A DNA stretch of 64,000 nt from Labrenzia sp. THAF82. GTDB lineage: Bacteria; Pseudomonadota; Alphaproteobacteria; Rhizobiales; Stappiaceae. A model generated the notes under the pieces. That model searched no databases. It worked only from the letters and a program-made list of their open reading frames with translations, and was not told where the DNA came from. Position 1 is the stretch's first letter; each line of letters opens with the position of its first letter. Location of the stretch: positions 6,166,501 to 6,230,500 of the forward strand of contig NZ_CP045354.1 in the NCBI RefSeq assembly GCF_009363435.1, in the 5' to 3' direction. A program made the translations under genes and the position numbers. This document shows, in pieces, positions 35,139 through 43,481 of the stretch.

Positions 35139-36460
35139 GACTTTGGTTGCCTTTCCTGAAGAATTTGATCGAGTTCCCGATAATCGGGCAGTGTTTGGTC
35201 AATGAGAGTTCCCGCGCGCAAAACGCTGCGTGGGCCCGCCGGGCGGGACAAAAGCTCGTTCCAGTCCCGCGCCCCAAAAAGCACGAGATCGGCCGGTGCT
35301 CCGACTTCCAGTTGGCCTGCCCGAATATCCATCAATTGAGCAGGTGTCGTTGTGACCGTGCTGATCCAGTCGCCGATCGGATGATCGAGATGCAATATCC
35401 GGGTGGCCTGCGTATAGACCTCGACCATGTCCAGATCGCCATAGGCATAAAAAGGGTCACGGGTATTGTCGGAGGCAACGGCAACAGAAATACCGCGCTG
35501 CTTCATTTCGTGCAGTAGCGTGACGCCCCGGCGGCGCGGTGTCCGGCCCTCTACGCGATCCTGAAGATACATGTTGCACATCGGCAGTGAAACGATGGCA
35601 ATCCCGGTTTCCGCCAACAGATCAAGTGTCCGGTCAATCTCATCTGGTTGATGCACCGACAATGAACAACAATGACCGCATACGATCTTGCCGTCGAATT
35701 TCAGGCGTTGTGCTGTTTCAGCAATGTGGCGCAGTGTGACCACGGTCGGATCCAACGTTTCATCCACGTGAAAGTCGAGGTCGAGACCCCTGTCCATGGC
35801 CGCTCGAAAGACATCTTCAAGATGCCTGTCCAGATCCGGGATCATATAGGTCACAGCCCCCATGATCCCGTTGGCATTGCTGACCTTGTCCGCAATATCT
35901 GAAAGATAGTCGCCATCTTCGGCAAGGCGGTCGATCCCGAACAGGCAAACGCCCTGGAGAGTGATGCGACCGCGCCAGTCGGCGCGCATTTCTTCGAACA
36001 CTGGCCAGGTGATGTCTTCTTGCGGCGGAATGCTATCCAGATGCGTGCGGATCGCGGCTGTTCCGTGCGCGTAGGCACATTTCAGGGAAAATTCCATGCG
36101 CGCCCGCAGGTCATCCGCCGACCAATAATCGATCCGGTCTTCGCCGACAGCTGTAAGCGCTCCCATGAAGGACCCGTCTGGATTGGCCTTGCGTGGCCAG
36201 ATGTGCCCTTTGTCGAGATGGGTATGCAGGTCAACAAAAGCGGGCAAAACCAGACCTTTGTCCAAATCCAGACCAGGTTCCACACCAGTCATGGATCCTC
36301 CAGGTGCGACTTCAAGAAGCTTTCCATCAACGACCTTAAGGTCCATCGCCAACAGGGAGGTGGGATCCGCACCCTGCATATCGGCGAGCAAACATGCCGG
36401 AACGGTTGCATTCTTGATGATCCCGGTTCCGTTGAAACCGGACCCCGTTGCCGGTCCCAT
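35135..36460 (-). CDS. Amidohydrolase-superfamily deaminase, CodA (cytosine deaminase)-like
   Basis: 441 residues, cyclic-amidine deaminase branch. Metal-binding and catalytic blocks are FVDLHTHLDKGHIWPR, DFHVDETLD, a histidine in VCGHCCSLS and the aspartate in VASDNTRDPFYAYGDLDM. All match CodA-like cytosine/isoguanine/creatinine deaminases. The start at 36460 touches the permease stop. It is encoded within an ABC importer operon and just upstream of an FAD-linked oxidase, so it probably hydrolyses the imported N-heterocycle. Cytosine itself is less likely because no cytosine permease is present. Confidence 0.83.
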   Translation of the reverse strand: MGPATGSGFNGTGIIKNATVPACLLADMQGADPTSLLAMDLKVVDGKLLEVAPGGSMTGVEPGLDLDKGLVLPAFVDLHTHLDKGHIWPRKANPDGSFMGALTAVGEDRIDYWSADDLRARMEFSLKCAYAHGTAAIRTHLDSIPPQEDITWPVFEEMRADWRGRITLQGVCLFGIDRLAEDGDYLSDIADKVSNANGIMGAVTYMIPDLDRHLEDVFRAAMDRGLDLDFHVDETLDPTVVTLRHIAETAQRLKFDGKIVCGHCCSLSVHQPDEIDRTLDLLAETGIAIVSLPMCNMYLQDRVEGRTPRRRGVTLLHEMKQRGISVAVASDNTRDPFYAYGDLDMVEVYTQATRILHLDHPIGDWISTVTTTPAQLMDIRAGQLEVGAPADLVLFGARDWNELLSRPAGPRSVLRAGTLIDQTLPDYRELDQILQERQPKS

Positions 36461-37339
36461 CTATATCTCCCGCTTCAGGGCACTTTCATGCCATTTGCGC
36501 AGGAGCAAATGCGACAGGAGGTTCATGGTCAGGAATATCAGGATCCCGGTAACGGAAATCAGAATGAGCGCCGCGAACATTCTCGGCATGTTCAGCCTGT
36601 AGCTTGCCTCCAGGATCTGGTTGGCGAGCCCTGACCCCGAGCCAGCGGAACCGGCGACAAATTCGGCAACGATCGCCCCGATCAGAGACAGGCCTCCGGC
36701 AATTTTCAAGCCCCCCAGGAAATAGGGCATTGCTGCGGGCAGACGCAAAAACCTCAGGGTTTGCCAGCGGCTTGCACCATAAAGTCGGAAAAGGTTCTGC
36801 AGATTGTGATCTGCTGAATTCAGTCCCAGCGTCGTGTTTGAGAGTATCGGAAAGAACGCGACGATCCAGGCACAGATCAGGAGCCCCGCCGTGATCGAAT
36901 CCACATAAATCAGGATCAGGGGCGCAATTGCGATGATCGGTGTTACCTGCAAAATGACCGCGAATGGAAAGAACGAAATTTCGATCCATTTGGACTGCGT
37001 GAACAACACCGCCAGTCCCAAACCGCCCAATGTCGCAATCAACAGGGCTCCGAAAGTGATCTTGAGGGTATTGAGAAGCGCAACGCTCAAGATGCCCCAA
37101 TCGGCAAGCAACGTGTCAAAAACCTGTCCCGGTCTCGGCAGGATGTAATGTGGAATTTCGTTCCAGACGCAAATCCTGTCCCAGAGATAAACCGACAACA
37201 GCAATATGACGACCGGCAACACCCATCTGCCAATCGTTTCCCGTCGAGCCGCACGCGCACGCTTCATTTCCTCAGCATCAAGAGGAATTTCCGTCGCGCC
37301 TGCGGGCATGGGTGACTTGTCGGCAATGTCTAAGGTCAT
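36461..37339 (-). CDS. ABC importer permease (SsuC/TauC/ThiX class)
   Basis: 292 residues with about six transmembrane helices after a 35-residue cytosolic N-terminus. Segments include the central FFPFAVILQVTPIIAIAPLILIYV and the loop LYGASRWQTLRFLRLPAAMPYFLGGLK, which is the permease motif contacting the ATPase. This class carries sulfonates, taurine, pyrimidines or related small molecules. It sits between the ATPase gene (43 bases) and the deaminase (touching). Confidence 0.85.
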   Translation of the reverse strand: MTLDIADKSPMPAGATEIPLDAEEMKRARAARRETIGRWVLPVVILLLSVYLWDRICVWNEIPHYILPRPGQVFDTLLADWGILSVALLNTLKITFGALLIATLGGLGLAVLFTQSKWIEISFFPFAVILQVTPIIAIAPLILIYVDSITAGLLICAWIVAFFPILSNTTLGLNSADHNLQNLFRLYGASRWQTLRFLRLPAAMPYFLGGLKIAGGLSLIGAIVAEFVAGSAGSGSGLANQILEASYRLNMPRMFAALILISVTGILIFLTMNLLSHLLLRKWHESALKREI

Positions 37340-37382
37340 GATCCAGAGCTGCCCAGAAATCTTGAGATAATCAGATATGTCA

Positions 37383-38225
37383 TCAGAGGTGATCTCCCGA
37401 GTTCATGGCCTCGTGAAGTGCTTCCGAAACGTTTCGGCAAAAGCCGCTGTAGACGGATGATGTCCTGAAATCCTCATCCCGCGGATAAGGCGCATCGATG
37501 GCCATGTCATTTACGACACGCCCGGGCCGCGCTGCCATGACGACGATGCGGTTGGAGAGGTAAACGGATTCAAACACCGAATGGGTCACGAAGATGACCG
37601 TCCAGCCAAAGGTCTCCCACAGACGCAGAAGATCATTGTTGAGCTTGAAGCGGGTTATCTCATCAAGTGCAGCAAACGGCTCATCCATCAATAGGAGCTT
37701 GGGCTTTGTCACGAGAGCGCGTGCAATCGAGACACGCATTTTCATGCCACCTGACAATTCCCTTGGATAGCTGTTCGCGAACTGGTCGAGACCGACACCT
37801 TTCAGTGCCTCCATGACCTCGTCATAGGCAGCTTTTTTCGAGACACCCTTAAGGCGCAGCGGCAACCAGACATTCCCGAAAACGGTCGCCCAGGGCATGA
37901 GGGTTGGTTCCTGGAACACGAAACTGAGTTCATGGTCCTTCTGTCTGGATTCTTCCATCGGCCATTCAACCCTGCCCGAGCTTGGGCTCGTCAGGCTGGT
38001 AATGATCCGCAAGGCGGTGGATTTGCCGCATCCCGAAGGGCCCAGAAGAGAAACAAATTCTCCCTGACGAATGTCGAGTGACAGGTTGTTCAGTGCCACC
38101 GTTCCATTGGAAAAGGTCTTTGAAATGCCTTTGAGGGAAACGATGGGCTGTCCGATGCCCGTGTCTGTTTGCATATCTGCTTGTACCATGGCCGTCATGT
38201 TAGAATTGTCCGGCCATGGTTGCAT
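37383..38225 (-). CDS. ABC importer ATPase (SsuB/TauB/ThiZ class)
   Basis: Up to 280 residues. Walker A is LLGPSGCGKST, the signature is LSGGMKMR, and Walker B is LLLMDEPFAALDE. The start is uncertain: ATGs at 38225, 38198 and 38189 are all in frame and none has a clear ribosome site. The Walker-side sequence class (SsuB/TauB) matches the neighbouring permease and NMT1/THI5 binding protein. It powers import of the deaminase cluster's substrate. Confidence 0.86.
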   Translation of the reverse strand: MQPWPDNSNMTAMVQADMQTDTGIGQPIVSLKGISKTFSNGTVALNNLSLDIRQGEFVSLLGPSGCGKSTALRIITSLTSPSSGRVEWPMEESRQKDHELSFVFQEPTLMPWATVFGNVWLPLRLKGVSKKAAYDEVMEALKGVGLDQFANSYPRELSGGMKMRVSIARALVTKPKLLLMDEPFAALDEITRFKLNNDLLRLWETFGWTVIFVTHSVFESVYLSNRIVVMAARPGRVVNDMAIDAPYPRDEDFRTSSVYSGFCRNVSEALHEAMNSGDHL

Positions 38226-38254
38226 TTTTCATGTGTGTCACGGAAGCGTCCTGA

Positions 38255-39265
38255 TCAGTTCCCGGTCAGCTCTTTTTTGCGATCCAGACCCACGCCATTG
38301 TTAACGAATTCAAGCGTGTAGGACTTCGTGTAGTCGACGTCTCCGTTGACGACACCTGCCGCGACCATTTTTTCAAAAAATGACTTGTTACGCTCATCCG
38401 TCATGGCGCCGATGCCCATTGTGAGCGCATCACCACTGTCCACGATTCCGTAGGATTTCAGTTTATCGATCGAGAAGGCCAGCTGACCGTCGGTCATGCC
38501 CGGATTGTCCTTCTTGATCATTTCCAATGCCTTGGAATTGTCGCCGTAAAGGAAATTGACCCAGCCGATAGCCGAACCGTCGACGAAGCATTTGACGACT
38601 TCCGGTTTGGTTTCCACCAGCTCGGTCCGGGTTTCCACCGTGGTCGAATAGGTGTCATATCCATAATCGGCGATCAGAAATATGTTCGGCTCAAAGCCGC
38701 CTTCCGTTTCGATGGCATAGGGCTCAGACGTAATGTAACCCTGTTGACCAAGCTTCTTGTCGGCCAGAAAGGGTGCAGAGTTATAGGTGTAAGGACGCAC
38801 CTGTTCGTCCTTGAAACCAAACTCTGATTTCATCCATTGATAGAAAGAATTGAGGCCGCCCTTCCCGATCAGGAGATTGATGTCCTTGAGGCTTTCCCAG
38901 GTATCCAGGCCCTGATCCGGATGTGTCATCAGGATCTGCGGTTCTTTCTGGAAATGAGCTGCCACAACAGTGGTTGGGATGCCCTGTTCAATCGCAGAAA
39001 AAGCCTGAAGCATGTTGCCGCCCATAAGAAAGTCGATTTTTCCGACCGGCAACAGGATGCGATTGTTGGCTTGCGGTCCACCGGGCTTGATTTCAACTTC
39101 AATGCCGCAGGCTTCATATGTGCCATCGGCGACCGCCTGATAGTAACCACCATGTTCTGCTTGAGCGACCCAGTTTGTACCGAAGGTCACTTTTTCAAGC
39201 GCATGCGCGCTTGTCGACGCCATGACGGCGAGCGTCGCAAGTCCTAAGTTCCGAGACAATCCCAT
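38255..39265 (-). CDS. NMT1/THI5-type periplasmic substrate-binding protein
   Basis: 336 residues from MGLSRNLGLATLAVMASTSAHA, a signal peptide. The mature part starts TFGTNWVAQAEHGGYYQAVADGTY, the classic N-terminus of the thiamine-pyrimidine/riboflavin (ThiY/RibY-like) binding group. It continues with GGPQANNRILLPVGKIDFLMGG. This class binds aromatic nitrogen heterocycles. The start removes a 61-residue poor-quality leader. It is the first gene of the minus-strand operon and sets the operon's probable substrate class. Its promoter region faces the ridA-like gene. Confidence 0.85.
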   Translation of the reverse strand: MGLSRNLGLATLAVMASTSAHALEKVTFGTNWVAQAEHGGYYQAVADGTYEACGIEVEIKPGGPQANNRILLPVGKIDFLMGGNMLQAFSAIEQGIPTTVVAAHFQKEPQILMTHPDQGLDTWESLKDINLLIGKGGLNSFYQWMKSEFGFKDEQVRPYTYNSAPFLADKKLGQQGYITSEPYAIETEGGFEPNIFLIADYGYDTYSTTVETRTELVETKPEVVKCFVDGSAIGWVNFLYGDNSKALEMIKKDNPGMTDGQLAFSIDKLKSYGIVDSGDALTMGIGAMTDERNKSFFEKMVAAGVVNGDVDYTKSYTLEFVNNGVGLDRKKELTGN

Positions 39266-39569
39266 TTCCGCGTTCCCCGTTTTCGTTACACCAAGCAGGT
39301 CAAACTGCCCACGACGGGCCGAATGCTCTGCCGCTGTGCTCGAAAGCCCTGAGAGCGGAACAGGCAGGAAGAGAGCCCTCGTGTAAAAACATTGGCCCGC
39401 TTGTCGTGCTGCCCGTTGGTTACATGAGCAGCCCGCAAAGACTTGCACATTGCCGCACCATTGTCAGCGCAAAAGTTAATCGTGCCCTCAATTTGAGCAA
39501 TGGCATCTAAATTACGCAACCACGGAAATTGCGTGCAAGCGACCGTCGCGATAGCTTTCCGTTTTTGAC
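39266..39569. other. Divergent promoter region between importer operon and RidA operon
   Basis: These 304 bases control both halves of the deaminase/creatininase cluster. The only clear dyad is the 11-bp palindrome CTCAATTTGAG (39487-39497). No transcription factor gene is adjacent. Confidence 0.5.
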
Positions 39570-39971
39570 ATGAGGACAAGCCACTTGAAACGCGCGCACA
39601 TACCGCCAGACATTCGAGCGCCTTTTGCTCGGTATAGCCATGCAGTGGAGATCCCCGCAGGGCATCGTCTTCTGTTCGCTTCGGGCCAGCTGGGTATTGC
39701 AGCCGATGACCGAATCCCAACCGACATTGAGGGACAGACGACGCTCTGTTTCGAAAATGTAAAGGCGATCCTCGCATCTGCCGGAATGACGATGCAGGAT
39801 GTGGTACGGATCAATTCCTATGTAACCGACCGTGTCCACTTGCCGGGCTATATGCGCGTCAGGGATGGTTTCATTTCCGAGCCCGCACCAGCATCAACAT
39901 TGATGATTGTTTCGGGTTTTGCCCGAGAAGACTTTCTTGTCGAAGTCGAGGTTGTTGCCGCGGCACCTTGA
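39570..39971 (+). CDS. RidA-family enamine/imine deaminase
   Basis: 133 residues with the RidA/YjgF trimer fold: RLLFASGQLGIAADD, CFENVKAILASAGMTMQDVVRINSYVTD, then a C-terminal ASTLMIVSGFAREDFLVEVEVVAAAP. The GQ-rich first block and VEVE near the end match family norms. RidA members hydrolyse reactive enamine/imine intermediates, often released by deaminases or amino-acid enzymes. A TTG at 39585 with GAGGA just ahead is a possible true start. It is followed by a creatininase-family gene. The specific intermediate is unknown. Confidence 0.83.
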   Translation: MRTSHLKRAHIPPDIRAPFARYSHAVEIPAGHRLLFASGQLGIAADDRIPTDIEGQTTLCFENVKAILASAGMTMQDVVRINSYVTDRVHLPGYMRVRDGFISEPAPASTLMIVSGFAREDFLVEVEVVAAAP

Positions 39972-40032
39972 AACGCCTTGTCGCTGAACGAGCGCGCGAA
40001 ACCTTCAGAAAGAACTGAGGAGAAGACCCTAC

Positions 40033-40827
40033 ATGCTGCCCAAACTCAACTGGCAAGACATGACCACCACGGATTTCGACGTACCGTCAATCAAGGAGTG
40101 GATTGCAATCCTGCCGGTGGCTGCAATCGAACAGCACGGGCCGCATTTGCCGGTCTATACCGATACGGCGATTGCGCAGGGTCAGGTTCAAAGGGTGATG
40201 GAGCTGGTTCCGGAGACCATACCGGCAACCTTCTTGCCCGTGCAGGCGGTTGGCAAGTCAAACGAACACATATCCTCGCCGGGGACGCTGACCCTTGGTT
40301 GGGAAACCGCGCTCAAAGCCTGGACGGAACTCGGTGACAGCCTCGCCCGTGCCGGGGTCAGAAAACTGGTGGTTGTGAATTCACACGGAGGAAATGTGCC
40401 GTTGGTAGGCATCCTCACGCGTGAGCTCAGGGTTCGGCACAAGATGCTCGCCGTTGGCACCGCCTGGGCGCATTTTGGACAGCCGGAAGGCGTTTTCTCA
40501 GACCATGAACTCACCTTTGGAATACATGGCGGCGACGTGGAAACTTCCATCATGCTGCACCTGCATCCCGATCTGGTAAAAATGGACAGGGCTCAGAACT
40601 TCCGCTCCGCTCAGGAGCGCTTCGTTTCAGACTTCACGCACCTTCGTGCTCATGGGCCACATGCCTTCGGCTGGAAGGCGCAAGACCTCAATTCCGCCGG
40701 CACCGTCGGCGATGCATCCATCGCGACCGCCGACAAAGGCCGCCAATCTCTGGATCATGCCGCCCGCGGTTTCGTTGAGCTGCTGCATGACGTTCATGCC
40801 TTCGATATGAACATGCTCGCCGATTGA
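40033..40827 (+). CDS. Creatininase-family amidohydrolase
   Basis: 264 residues. The metal-binding pattern of creatininase is complete: Glu and His in AAIEQHGPHLPVYTD, the asparagine-histidine block NSHGGN, and the acidic HGGDVETSIM. Members open cyclic amides or amidines such as creatinine, FAPy-type formamides or MftE-peptides. The GAGGAGAAG ribosome site is clear, the ATG is 61 bases after ridA, and a rhodanese follows 40 bases later. It probably hydrolyses the ring product of the deaminase pathway. The exact substrate is unproven. Confidence 0.85.
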   Translation: MLPKLNWQDMTTTDFDVPSIKEWIAILPVAAIEQHGPHLPVYTDTAIAQGQVQRVMELVPETIPATFLPVQAVGKSNEHISSPGTLTLGWETALKAWTELGDSLARAGVRKLVVVNSHGGNVPLVGILTRELRVRHKMLAVGTAWAHFGQPEGVFSDHELTFGIHGGDVETSIMLHLHPDLVKMDRAQNFRSAQERFVSDFTHLRAHGPHAFGWKAQDLNSAGTVGDASIATADKGRQSLDHAARGFVELLHDVHAFDMNMLAD

Positions 40828-40867
40828 GTAAATGCCAAACAGCTCTACCAGATTGAGGAGCCCTGCC

Positions 40868-41737
40868 ATGTCACCATCGGACCTTAAAAGAGATATTCTG
40901 GCGCGTAGTTCACCACTTGTCTCGGCTGAAGAACTTGAACTTCTCTCGAAGCAGCCAGGCCTCAAACTGTTCGATGTACGCGGAACCTGGAGCAGCCCAG
41001 CCAGAGCGTTGCCTGACGACTACGAAATGAGCCACATTCCAGGTGCGGCTTTCCTCGATTGGACCCGCCGGTTCATCGATCAGAGCAAAGCCCTTCCGCT
41101 TGCATCCGTCGCGGATCGGGATGCAGCCCGAAGCGCATTCAAGGCTCTTGGCGTCAATGCGACTGATCTCGTCGTTCTCTACGACAACTACCATCACATG
41201 CTGGCAGGTCGCGTCTGGTGGGCGATGCGGTATTGGGGTTTTGACAATGTCCGTGTGCTCAACGGAGGCTGGGTGCGTTGGACCAAGCTGCAAAAACCTG
41301 TGACATCCAGCACAGCAGAAGTGTCACAAGGTGACTTTGAACCTGTGCAAAGAGGCGATTGGCGCACCAGCCTTGAGGACTTTATCGAAAATCACCAAAA
41401 ATCATGTGTCATCGATGCGCGCGGGTCCGCCGGATATGCCGGTAACGCAGACGACCCACGCACCGGACATATACCAGGTTCCTTGAACATCCCGTTTTCA
41501 GAACTCTTGGACCGTGAAACCGGCCTATTTTTGAACCGCGACGCCTTGTCAGACGTGTTAGACGAAAAGGCTCCTCAATGGAGGGAACGACCGATCATCG
41601 CGACTTGTGGTTCTGGCTACGCCGCAACGGTCACTTTGCTCGCCTTGACTGAACTCGGCAACGAAGCACGTCTGTTTGACGGATCCTTTTCGGCATGGAA
41701 ACAGGACCCGGCCAGACCTGTTGAACAAACACGTTAA
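40868..41737 (+). CDS. Tandem-rhodanese sulfurtransferase
   Basis: 289 residues from MSPSDLKRDILARS, with GAGGAG 14 bases ahead. Two rhodanese folds are present, an inactive N-terminal one (VSAEELELL, FDVRGTW) and the catalytic one (about 165-285) with the Cys loop ATCGSGYAA, which resembles the CGSGVTA loop of mercaptopyruvate/thiosulfate sulfurtransferases. It moves sulfane sulfur to cyanide or a protein thiol. Its place at the end of the ridA-creatininase run hints at a sulfur-containing substrate or product, but this is inference. Confidence 0.83.
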   Translation: MSPSDLKRDILARSSPLVSAEELELLSKQPGLKLFDVRGTWSSPARALPDDYEMSHIPGAAFLDWTRRFIDQSKALPLASVADRDAARSAFKALGVNATDLVVLYDNYHHMLAGRVWWAMRYWGFDNVRVLNGGWVRWTKLQKPVTSSTAEVSQGDFEPVQRGDWRTSLEDFIENHQKSCVIDARGSAGYAGNADDPRTGHIPGSLNIPFSELLDRETGLFLNRDALSDVLDEKAPQWRERPIIATCGSGYAATVTLLALTELGNEARLFDGSFSAWKQDPARPVEQTR

Positions 41738-41788
41738 AAAGGCCGGGCCGTCGATAGACAGATCAAACCTTGAGGGTTTTTTCGGAGG

Positions 41789-42307
41789 TTAGGCCGTTCC
41801 GCGAACCGGGCGGTTGTGTTCGATGTTGAACTTCATTCCGTCGAGAAGTTCTTCCAGATCCGGCCGCGCCGCCGGTCCATTGGAAATGTCCACGAGCATC
41901 AACGTGCCATCCGGCCGTATCCCGAAACTGCCCGGTTCAGCAAAAAGCTTGTCAGTTTCAGCGTCCGAGAGTGGCTCTGAAACATAAAGCCCAAGCGAGC
42001 GCATCTGCGCCTCGCTCATTCCGTAGCCAAGCTCGAATTTCCAGCCGAACTCCTGCTGGTCAGCCCGCGCCTTTTCTTCGCTGTCGGCTGAAACAACCAC
42101 GACGTCCAAGACATCGGTCCAATTGTCCAAAGCAGCATTCAGCTTGTTCAAGAACCGCTTGCAGCGCGGGCAATGCTTGCCACGATAAACAAACAACATG
42201 GTCCAACGGTCTTTGGGTTGGCCGACGGCGACCGAGCCTTCACGTCCGAGTACCGGAAAACGCATTTCCTCGAGACGTTCGCCCACGCGTGGTTTTGGAG
42301 AAGACAT
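41789..42307 (-). CDS. Peroxiredoxin-like / AhpC-TSA thioredoxin-fold protein
   Basis: 172 residues. The redoxin-like fold runs through residues 1-165, with the redox motif YRGKHCPRCKRF (C-x-x-C), placed where peroxiredoxins have the peroxidatic Cys. A second block, SFGIRPDGTLMLVDISNGPA, completes the fold. No signal peptide, so it is cytosolic. It probably reduces peroxides or disulfides with thioredoxin. It converges on the rhodanese gene, separated by 51 bases, with a short AACC/GGTT hairpin and a T-run at about 41767-41781 that may stop transcription. Confidence 0.82.
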   Translation of the reverse strand: MSSPKPRVGERLEEMRFPVLGREGSVAVGQPKDRWTMLFVYRGKHCPRCKRFLNKLNAALDNWTDVLDVVVVSADSEEKARADQQEFGWKFELGYGMSEAQMRSLGLYVSEPLSDAETDKLFAEPGSFGIRPDGTLMLVDISNGPAARPDLEELLDGMKFNIEHNRPVRGTA

Positions 42308-42506
42308 TTGGTGCCCTTCGTTTGATTATTGACTTGAAACTTCGCGATAGCCGAGTGGCAGCGGAAACAGCATGCGCCAAAACCGATTCGCCGCTGCAAG
42401 ATAGCAAAGACCGCAAGAGATAGTGCCCCGCGCATGTTCAATATGCGTTGAGCTGCCCGGACTACACGTATTCAGGTTGAGCGGTCTAACAGTTCTGTCG
42501 GCCCTA

Positions 42507-43367
42507 TCATGCAAACCGTTTCGCACCTGCAACGCAGATGACGACCAGGATCGTGACACCGATCATGGAGGGCGCGATCGGTTCAGCCAGCAAGAAAGCA
42601 GCAAGGATAAGACCGAAGAAGGGCTGTAACAGCTGCAGTTGTCCCACGCCCGCGGTGCCGCCGATGGCCAGGCCCCGATACCAGAAAACGAAACCGACAA
42701 GCATTGAAAAGACGGATACGTAGGCAAGGCTCAGCCAAACTGGCAACTCCAGATCAGAGACGGACTGCGGATATGTGACCGCTGCCAAACCTGCCATGAA
42801 GGGGAGTGACAGGATCAGCGCCCAGGATATCACCTGCCAACCACCCAGCCGACGCGAAAGCTGAGCGCCTTCGGCATAGCCCAGACCGCAGGCGACAATC
42901 GCGGCCAGCATGAACGCATCACCGGTCAAAGATGCATCCGCACTCTGGGACAATGCAAACCCGACGACCGCCGCACTGCCCAGAATCGAAAAAAGCCAGA
43001 ACAGGGGTGCGGGTCGTTCTCCGCCCCGGACCACGCCGAATGCCGCCGTCATCAAAGGCAACAGGCCAATAAACACGATGGAATGCGCCGCGGTGATGTG
43101 CTCCAGCGCAAGGGCTGTCAAAAGCGGAAAGCCGATGACCACACCTAACGCAACAATCGCAAGCGATTTCAGGTCGGAAACAGATGGTCGCCGTTGCTTC
43201 ATCAGACCAAGCAGAAGACATGCCAGAATGGCAGCAAGCACTGCCCGGGCAGCCGTCAAAAAATACGGGTCAAAACCGCTTACAGCCACCCGCGTGGCCG
43301 GCAGTGACCCACTGAAGATCAGCACACCAAGCAATCCGCTGCCCCAACCGGAAAATGAAGAGTTCAT
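42507..43367 (-). CDS. EamA/DMT-family metabolite exporter
   Basis: 286 residues, ten transmembrane helices in two EamA repeats. The N-terminal repeat includes GLLGVLIFSGSLPATRVAVSG and FLTAARAVLAAILACLLL; the second contains SWALILSLPFMAGLAAVT and FVFWYRGLAIGGTAGVGQLQLLQPFFGL. Family members export amino acids or toxic analogues or take up metabolites. It is divergent from a MocR-type regulator with a shared upstream dyad, a common pairing. The start at 43367 is chosen over an upstream frame that runs into the regulator. Confidence 0.85.
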   Translation of the reverse strand: MNSSFSGWGSGLLGVLIFSGSLPATRVAVSGFDPYFLTAARAVLAAILACLLLGLMKQRRPSVSDLKSLAIVALGVVIGFPLLTALALEHITAAHSIVFIGLLPLMTAAFGVVRGGERPAPLFWLFSILGSAAVVGFALSQSADASLTGDAFMLAAIVACGLGYAEGAQLSRRLGGWQVISWALILSLPFMAGLAAVTYPQSVSDLELPVWLSLAYVSVFSMLVGFVFWYRGLAIGGTAGVGQLQLLQPFFGLILAAFLLAEPIAPSMIGVTILVVICVAGAKRFA

Positions 43368-43426
43368 CGCGACAAATCCTTTTTTGGATTTGTAGGTGGA
43401 TTGGGCCAGCAAAGGCAGATACAGAT

Positions 43427-43452
43427 CAATACAATATTCAAAAACTGTATTG
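43427..43452. promoter_or_regulatory. CAATACA-N12-TGTATTG dyad, candidate MocR operator
   Basis: Perfect 7-bp half-sites at 43427-43433 and 43446-43452 lie 30 bases before the regulator's GTG and 60 bases before the exporter's ATG. An A-rich spacer may favour bending. Confidence 0.6.
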
Positions 43453-43481
43453 GTTTATTTGACCACACAACGGAGCCGAAG

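Noticed and set aside
36020..36634. 204-codon plus-strand frame opposite the CodA-like and permease genes
   Set aside because: Shadow frame of two firmly identified genes, with no ribosome site.
43401..43481. Upstream TTG start for the MocR regulator
   Set aside because: It would translate across the dyad operator. The GTG at 43482 has a well-spaced GGAG.
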